Below are positions 6,173-10,831 of a stretch of DNA of 10,831 nt, in pieces (position 1 is the first letter of the stretch; each line of letters starts with the position of its first letter). This DNA comes from Treponema sp. Lineage in GTDB: Bacteria; Spirochaetota; Spirochaetia; Treponematales; Breznakiellaceae. The stretch spans positions 1 through 10,831 of the forward strand of contig JAITFA010000125.1 in NCBI GenBank assembly GCA_031281685.1. The letters run 5' to 3'. The position numbers and the translations under genes are program-made. Under the pieces are notes generated by a model. It ran no database searches, had not been told where the DNA came from, and was given only the letters and a program-made list of their open reading frames with translations.

Positions 6173-8317
6173 TCATACGCTTAACAAAACGACCATACTG
6201 CGCGGCTTTACAAGGTAAATGTCGGGATAGGGCAAGGGCTTCTCGGTTTTGGGAAGACAGATGTCATCAGGCGAGGAAAGGGCCGTGTCAATCGCACGAA
6301 GCCACTTCTTATTTTCAGGCGCCTTGTAGATGTTGAAGGGAACCTGCCTTGAACCAGCATTAAACATGATGTAAAAATCATTGTCGTCACGGTCAGCGAG
6401 AATATCGGCTTTACTGCCATCTATGCGGAGAGCCAAGCAGTCATTGAGGTCGTTCCAGTCAGGAGTGTTGCCCTTTTCATCAAACCAACTAATGTCGGGT
6501 ATGGCGTTGTAGTTGTCACGGCCAGTATAAAATTCAGGCCGCATGAAACCGTGGTGGCGCAGGCGAAACGCTATTGCCTCTTTGACAAAGCGGAAAAGCC
6601 CTGTGTAGGTCTTGAGATGCGACCAGTCATACCAGGAAATCTCGTTGTCCTGACAGTAGGCATTGTTGTTACCGTTCTGGGTACGGGCAAACTCGTCACC
6701 GCCGAGTATCATCGGCGTTCCCTGCGATATCATCATCGTGGCAATGAAATCCTTTAAGAGGCGCTCGCGGATCGTTTCTATTGAAGGATTCTGGGAATGG
6801 CCTTCAAAGCCATTATTCGCGCTGTTGTTATTATCGCTGCCGTCGGTATTGTTCCAACCGTTCTCCTCGTTGTGCTTAGAGGAGTAGGAAACAAGGTCTT
6901 TTAAGGTGAATCCATCGTGGCTAGTGATGAAGTTAATCGAGTGAAACGGTTTTCTGCCGTCGCGCAGGTAGAGGTCGGAACTGCCGGAAATCCGTGTGGC
7001 AAGATGGCGCGTCTGCTTGGCATCGCCTCGCCAGAAACGCCGCACGTCGTCGCGGTAGCGATCGTTCCACTCTGCCCAACGACCGCCGGGAAACCAGCCA
7101 ACCTGATATGCGCCGCCAGCGTCCCAAGCTTCGGCAATGATTTTGGTATGCCGCAGAACCGGGTCCTCGGCAATACGTTCCAGTGTGGGCGGATTTTCAA
7201 GAAGCCTGCCGTACTGGTCGCGCCCAAGTATAGAACCGAGATCAAAGCGGAACCCGTCAACATGCATCTCCATCACCCAGTAGTGCAGGCACTCGATGAT
7301 GAGGTCCCGCACCACCGGATGATTACAGTTCACGGTGTTGCCACAGCCGGAGTAGTTCTTGTAGTAACGCTTGTTCTCGTCAAGTATGTAATAAATCGAG
7401 TTGTCAAGACCCCGAAACGAGAAGGTCGGCCCCATCTCATTACCTTCGGCGGTATGGTTAAACACAATGTCCAGAATCACTTCAAAGCCAGCTTTGTGCA
7501 GTTCCCGTACCATCTCTTTGAACTCCCGCACCTGTCCTCCCGGACTGCGGTTTGAGGAGTAAGAACCTTTGGGGGCAAAGAAGGCTACGGTTGAGTAACC
7601 CCAGTAGTTACGCAGACGCTCGCCAGTGCGGGGGTTTTGGTGGAAATACTCGTTTTCGTTGAACTCCTGAAGGGGCAGAAACTCAAGGCTGGTAACGCCC
7701 AGCTCCTTGAAGAAGGGTATCTTCTCAATAACGCCCCGATAGGTTCCCGGATGCGTCACGCCGGAAGATGGGTGGGCGGTAAGACCCTTGACGTGGGTCT
7801 CGTATAGTACGCTGAAACGCAAGGGATAGTTGAGCGGCGTATCCCCCTGCCAGTCAAACTCATCATCAATAACCACACAGCGTGGCGTGGTGAGGAAGTT
7901 TTCCTGAAGAGAGAACGAGAGGTCTCGCCCCGAGTCATCGGGGTTATAACCAGTACAGGCATTGAAGTCCCAGTTATCAAAGCGCGTGAGCGCCCGCGAA
8001 TAGGGATCGATGAGTGCTTTATGGGGATTAAACCGAAACCCCCTTTCAGGAGCATACGGACCATCCGCAAGGTAGAGGTACAGCGTTCCGGCTTTGAGGT
8101 CGGCTATATAACAGTGCCACACGTCGCCTGTACGATTCTTTATGGGATCAAGCTTCAGTTTCTGATACGAGCTGTCAGGAGCGTCTGATTCAAACAATAG
8201 CAGCGTGATTGAGTCAGCATTACGGGAAAACAGGGAAAAGTTTACCCCATTTTCAGTTAAGACCGCGCCTAAGGGAAGCGCTTTACCGGGTTCAACAATG
8301 AAGTTTCCAAAACTCAT
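6173..8317 (-). CDS. glgX: Glycogen debranching enzyme GlgX (isoamylase-type, GH13)
   Basis: A 714-residue GH13 enzyme of GlgX/isoamylase length. An N-terminal CBM48 domain (about 10-100, 'GAVLTENGVNFSLFSRNA') precedes the catalytic barrel, which has all four conserved regions. These are DIVFNH at 283-288, 'DGFRFDLGS' with nucleophile D359, 'IIAEAWD' with acid/base E396, and 'ITSHDGFTL' with D468. The asparagine-rich 'ENGWNNTDGSDNNNSANNG' loop (about 485-503) and 'GTPMILGGDEFARTQNGNNNAYCQD' are typical of GlgX. It hydrolyses alpha-1,6 branches of phosphorylase-trimmed glycogen in the cytoplasm. No other glycogen gene is in the window. It starts 48 bases after sua5 and may belong to the corA-sua5-glgX transcription unit. 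No Shine-Dalgarno sequence is obvious. An earlier ATG at 8328 runs into a stop after two codons, so the chosen start is the only sensible one. It could also be called isoamylase (TreX/GlgX group). Confidence 0.95.
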   Translation of the reverse strand: MSFGNFIVEPGKALPLGAVLTENGVNFSLFSRNADSITLLLFESDAPDSSYQKLKLDPIKNRTGDVWHCYIADLKAGTLYLYLADGPYAPERGFRFNPHKALIDPYSRALTRFDNWDFNACTGYNPDDSGRDLSFSLQENFLTTPRCVVIDDEFDWQGDTPLNYPLRFSVLYETHVKGLTAHPSSGVTHPGTYRGVIEKIPFFKELGVTSLEFLPLQEFNENEYFHQNPRTGERLRNYWGYSTVAFFAPKGSYSSNRSPGGQVREFKEMVRELHKAGFEVILDIVFNHTAEGNEMGPTFSFRGLDNSIYYILDENKRYYKNYSGCGNTVNCNHPVVRDLIIECLHYWVMEMHVDGFRFDLGSILGRDQYGRLLENPPTLERIAEDPVLRHTKIIAEAWDAGGAYQVGWFPGGRWAEWNDRYRDDVRRFWRGDAKQTRHLATRISGSSDLYLRDGRKPFHSINFITSHDGFTLKDLVSYSSKHNEENGWNNTDGSDNNNSANNGFEGHSQNPSIETIRERLLKDFIATMMISQGTPMILGGDEFARTQNGNNNAYCQDNEISWYDWSHLKTYTGLFRFVKEAIAFRLRHHGFMRPEFYTGRDNYNAIPDISWFDEKGNTPDWNDLNDCLALRIDGSKADILADRDDNDFYIMFNAGSRQVPFNIYKAPENKKWLRAIDTALSSPDDICLPKTEKPLPYPDIYLVKPRSMVVLLSV

Positions 8318-8365
8318 AAGTTCATGGTATCACACCTTGCACATGAGCGAATAGAGCGGTAGTTC

Positions 8366-9385
8366 TCAAACCGCCGCTCGTTCAAGCCGGTCGTTGATGG
8401 CGCTTCCCAGTCCGACATCGGGAACGCGCTGGGCATGAATGGTGGACGCGCCGATATGGTCAATTTCATACAAGGTCTCGAAGAGCGCGGCTGCGGCAGT
8501 GGCCAGATTGCCGTGTTCCGAAAGCGTATAGATGCGGCTCTGGTCGTGGTCCGCGGTTACGGCGCAGCGGCGCAACCAGCGGTCGCGGGTATTACCATCA
8601 AAAAAAAGCCAAGCTGACGCAGGTTCCCAGGGCAGTTCAAGCATTTCAGCGCGGCTATGGAGCGTAAGGCTGGTTCGGGGCGCGTAGTGGCTTTTAAGCT
8701 GGCCCGGTGAATGGGGCTTTGTTACAGCCGGCGCCGCGCCCAGTTCCACCGCGCCGATAAGCGCCTCAATACGCTCACGCGGCATTCCTCCCGGTCGCAG
8801 AATACGCGGTGTGTCTGACACCAGTTCCAGCACGCTTGACTCAACGCCGATACCGCAGGGACCGCCGTCAAGAATAACAGCGACCTTTTCGCCGAGCTGT
8901 TCCCGCACATGCTCGGCTCGCGTGGGGCTGAGGTAGCCAAAGGGGTTGGCGCTGGGCGCGGCTATCGCGCCGCCTGCCGCACGGATCAGCGCCAGCGCCA
9001 CATCGTGCTGGGGGAAGCGTAACGCTACTGTTGGAAGCCCACTTGTGGCAAGCTCAGGCACAGCGTTTTGTTTCGGCAGTATAAGTGTCAGAGGCCCGGG
9101 CCAGAGCGCACGGGCAAGCGTGTCAAAACGGGTACGCGCAGTTGTATCCAGCAGACTCAGGTCGGCAAGCCGCTCCACACTGTCAAGGCTGGCGATGTGA
9201 ACGATGAGCGGGTCAAAGCGAGGGCGCTGTTTTGCCTCAAACACCTTTGCCAGCGCAAGGGCGTTAAAGGCATCAGCGCCTAGGCCGTAGACCGTTTCTG
9301 TGGGAAAGGCCACCAGCTCACCGGCGCATAATGCCTCCGCGCCGGCGTAGAGCGCGGCATCGTCAATAGTCGAAAAATACCGCAT
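8366..9385 (-). CDS. sua5: L-threonylcarbamoyladenylate synthase (Sua5/YwlC/TsaC type)
   Basis: A 339-residue protein with the two-domain Sua5 layout, not the short TsaC form. It makes L-threonylcarbamoyl-AMP from threonine, bicarbonate and ATP, the first step of t6A modification at position 37 of ANN-decoding tRNAs, in the cytoplasm. The YrdC-like domain (about 8-205) has 'FPTETVYGLG' at 27-36, the K-x-R pair K52/R54, 'RFDPLIVHI' and 'PSANPFGYLSPT' at 144-155. The linker motif 'SPGQLKSHYAP' (226-236) and the C-terminal 'GLGSAINDRLERAA' (325-338) are Sua5 signatures. The ATG lies 7 bases after the corA stop, so the two genes are very probably co-transcribed, although no functional link between them is known. 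No Shine-Dalgarno sequence is visible. All key residues seem present. Confidence 0.95.
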   Translation of the reverse strand: MRYFSTIDDAALYAGAEALCAGELVAFPTETVYGLGADAFNALALAKVFEAKQRPRFDPLIVHIASLDSVERLADLSLLDTTARTRFDTLARALWPGPLTLILPKQNAVPELATSGLPTVALRFPQHDVALALIRAAGGAIAAPSANPFGYLSPTRAEHVREQLGEKVAVILDGGPCGIGVESSVLELVSDTPRILRPGGMPRERIEALIGAVELGAAPAVTKPHSPGQLKSHYAPRTSLTLHSRAEMLELPWEPASAWLFFDGNTRDRWLRRCAVTADHDQSRIYTLSEHGNLATAAAALFETLYEIDHIGASTIHAQRVPDVGLGSAINDRLERAAV

Positions 9386-9392
9386 GGGACTG

Positions 9393-10376
9393 CTACAACC
9401 AATGACGGCGTTTAAAAAAGATGATCATGCCAATAGCGATGAGTATCATCAGACTCCAGACTATGGGATAGGCGTGAGGGTATCCGAGTTCAGGCATATT
9501 GGCAAAGTTCATGCCATAGACCCCAACGATGAAGGTCAGGGGTATAAAAATGGTTGCAATGATAGTCAGTACCTGCATAATCTTGTTCATGCGGTTGGAA
9601 ATTGATGCCAAGTGTACTTCCATCACCCCGTCCAGCAATTCGCGGAAGAGTTCCACGTTATCAAACACCTGGGTTGCGCTATCGTGCAGGTCTTTGAAAA
9701 AGGGATCAAGCGGCGAAGCGATGAGTTTAGAATCAAGGTGCAAGATTACGTTCAACCCTTCACGCAGAGGCCGGATAACCCGCCTGATCTCAAGGAGCGC
9801 CTGTTTCACCCGCTGTACATCGGCTAGGAGCGTATTGTCATTCTCGTCAAGGGCGCGGTCTTCAAAGACTTCGATATTATTGCCTAGTCGGTCCAGCTCT
9901 AAAAAGTATTCATCAACCACCGCGTTTATGATCGCATAGACCAAGTAGGCTACGCCCGCCCGCCGGATCTTCCCAACATTGTTCATAATACGCCGTCTGA
10001 TCCCATCAAACGGATCGTTGGGTCTTTCCTGAAAAGTGATCACCGTATCAGCGGTAAGGATAAGGCTTATCTGATCCAGATCAAGTTCGCCGTTGGCTTT
10101 GTCTGTCCGGTGTCTCAAGGACTTAAACGTGATGAACAGGTAATTGTCGAATTCCTCAGCCTTGGGGCGTTGCTCAACATCAAGGATATCCTCGACAGTT
10201 AAGGGATGTATGGCGAAGGTTTCAACAATCTGGCTTATGGCGGCGGCATCTTTCAGGCCGTTAATGTTGATCCATGTGAGTCCGGCGCTGTTGCGGTACT
10301 CCAAGAGTTCCTCAATCGTCGATGCCTCGCGCTGCCACGCGCCGATAGGGTCATAACCAATGATAGAAAGTTCCAT
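9393..10376 (-). CDS. corA: CorA family magnesium/cobalt transport channel
   Basis: A 327-residue protein of standard CorA length. A long cytoplasmic domain rich in charged helices (1 to about 265) is followed by two C-terminal membrane helices (about 268-288 and 303-321). Between them is the diagnostic Y-G-M-N motif at 287-290, continuing 'FANMPEL', the selectivity loop of CorA pentamers. The tail 'FFKRRHWL' is also typical. It lets Mg2+ (and Co2+ or Ni2+) into the cell. It is the first gene of a likely three-gene unit with sua5 and glgX. Upstream are about 100 bases with no clear gene and then the right repeat array. The ATG at 10376 has no Shine-Dalgarno sequence; TATAAG ends two bases before it. 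No Mg2+-responsive leader could be recognised in the short upstream space. Confidence 0.96.
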   Translation of the reverse strand: MELSIIGYDPIGAWQREASTIEELLEYRNSAGLTWININGLKDAAAISQIVETFAIHPLTVEDILDVEQRPKAEEFDNYLFITFKSLRHRTDKANGELDLDQISLILTADTVITFQERPNDPFDGIRRRIMNNVGKIRRAGVAYLVYAIINAVVDEYFLELDRLGNNIEVFEDRALDENDNTLLADVQRVKQALLEIRRVIRPLREGLNVILHLDSKLIASPLDPFFKDLHDSATQVFDNVELFRELLDGVMEVHLASISNRMNKIMQVLTIIATIFIPLTFIVGVYGMNFANMPELGYPHAYPIVWSLMILIAIGMIIFFKRRHWL

Positions 10377-10384
10377 AGCTTATA

Positions 10385-10413
10385 AATTTAACGGGAATGA
10401 GAAGGTGTTGCAA
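10385..10413 (-). promoter_or_regulatory. Weak promoter candidate upstream of corA
   Basis: TTGCAA (10413-10408) and TAAATT (10390-10385) are separated by 17 bases on the minus strand, each matching four of six consensus positions. A start near 10378 would give an almost leaderless corA message. Many random AT-rich stretches reach this score, so it is only a candidate. The rest of 10377-10482 shows nothing I can name. Confidence 0.22.
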
Positions 10414-10482
10414 GAGATTCCGCGTCCGTCCAGGGCATCGGTGTTTACGTTTTTGGAGCAGGTTGATCACCCTTGCCCCAGC

Positions 10483-10831
10483 GTGGGTGCCAGAGATGGT
10501 AGTGTCAGACGTGAGCGTCAGCGTAGGTGTCAGAGACGATGGTGTCAGACTTGGTATCAGAGACGTGGGTGCCAGAGACGGTGGTCTTAACCACACGGTT
10601 CCAGGTGCCAGAGACAGTGGTGTCAGACGTGAGTACCAGAGACGTGGGTGCCAAAGACAGTGGTGTCAGAGACGTTTGTCTTAACCGGAAATGTGGGTGT
10701 CAGAGACGTGGTGTCTTAACCGCACGGTTCCGGGTGCCAGAGACGACGGTGGTGTCAGACGTGAGTACCAGAGACGGTAGTGTCAGACATGGGTGCCAGA
10801 GACAGTGGTGTCAGACGTGAGTACCAGAGAC
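10483..10831. repeat. Degenerate tandem array of GGTGYCAGAGAC units (runs off the window)
   Basis: On the plus strand about nineteen copies of a 12-15 base unit fill the last 349 bases. Thirteen have the form (G)GTRYCARAGAC, starting at 10486 (ending in T rather than C), 10526, 10553, 10568, 10604, 10633, 10647, 10662, 10696, 10733, 10765, 10792 and 10821. Six have the shorter form GTGTCAGAC (near 10502, 10541, 10619, 10751, 10780 and 10807). Intervals of 14-15 bases are common. A second element, GTCTTAACCNCACGGTTCC, interrupts the array at 10584 and 10713, with a third partial copy near 10678. The 40 bases at 10604-10643 recur exactly at 10792-10831, and with a 3-base insertion at 10733-10775. 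GTGGT-CTTA-ACCAC (10581-10594) forms a small hairpin. There is no fixed repeat with unique spacers, so it is not a CRISPR array. The true right end is outside the window. Confidence 0.88.

Noticed and set aside
6917..7555. 212-codon plus-strand reading frame opposite glgX
   Set aside because: Long antisense frames are common over GC-balanced conserved genes; the minus-strand frame has all GH13 catalytic motifs and this one has none.
10483..10831. Possible CRISPR array at the right end
   Set aside because: Units are 12-15 bases, degenerate and nearly contiguous; there is no constant 25-40 base repeat separated by unique spacers, and no cas gene is in the window.
10360..10831. Open reading frames of 70-97 codons through the right array, giving a repetitive Val/Arg/Ser/Glu-rich peptide
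   Set aside because: Several frames are open at once because the repeat unit lacks stop triplets; unit length varies and shifts the frame, and there is no ribosome-binding site. This looks like a by-product of the repeats.

Overview
The window holds eight protein genes (seven complete, one cut by the left edge), all on the minus strand. They are a carbohydrate-kinase start, a MATE efflux transporter, a YugP-like membrane zinc peptidase, a large secreted M16 zinc protease, a REP-type Y1 (HUH) transposase, glycogen debranching enzyme GlgX, a Sua5/TsaC tRNA-modification enzyme and a CorA magnesium channel. Base composition is roughly balanced. The M16 protease has an N-terminal signal sequence, as expected for export in a two-membrane bacterium. 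The gene set and GC would fit a free-living or gut spirochaete (Treponema-like), but this is a weak inference from general knowledge; there is no rRNA or lineage marker to settle it.

Layout in transcription order (right to left): an intergenic repeat array runs off the right edge (10483-10831). Then come corA, sua5 and glgX, closely spaced (7 and 48 bases) and probably co-transcribed. Next is a short single-gene mobile element, a Y1 transposase bracketed by two copies of a 13-base motif (5528-5540 and 6118-6130). After it comes the M16 protease with a plausible promoter just upstream, then a second repeat array (about 2257-2536) that starts at the base after the M16 stop codon. It is followed by the tightly coupled pair yugP-like peptidase/MATE transporter (3 bases apart), and finally the first 37 codons of an FGGY-family sugar kinase.

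The chromosomal genes are ordinary housekeeping and transport functions with intact catalytic motifs. What stands out is the non-coding DNA. Two degenerate arrays 8 kb apart, in opposite orientation, share words such as GGTGTCAGACGT and a longer block that differs only by a 2-base indel. Both resemble the GGTGTCTGGCACC-type motif that flanks the transposase between them. The simplest reading is one family of extragenic repeats related to the ends of a REP-associated transposase, expanded into arrays. That link is an inference from short sequence matches and needs a genome-wide count. Only yugP shows a convincing Shine-Dalgarno sequence. Several other starts have a TATA-like hexamer very close to the ATG instead.
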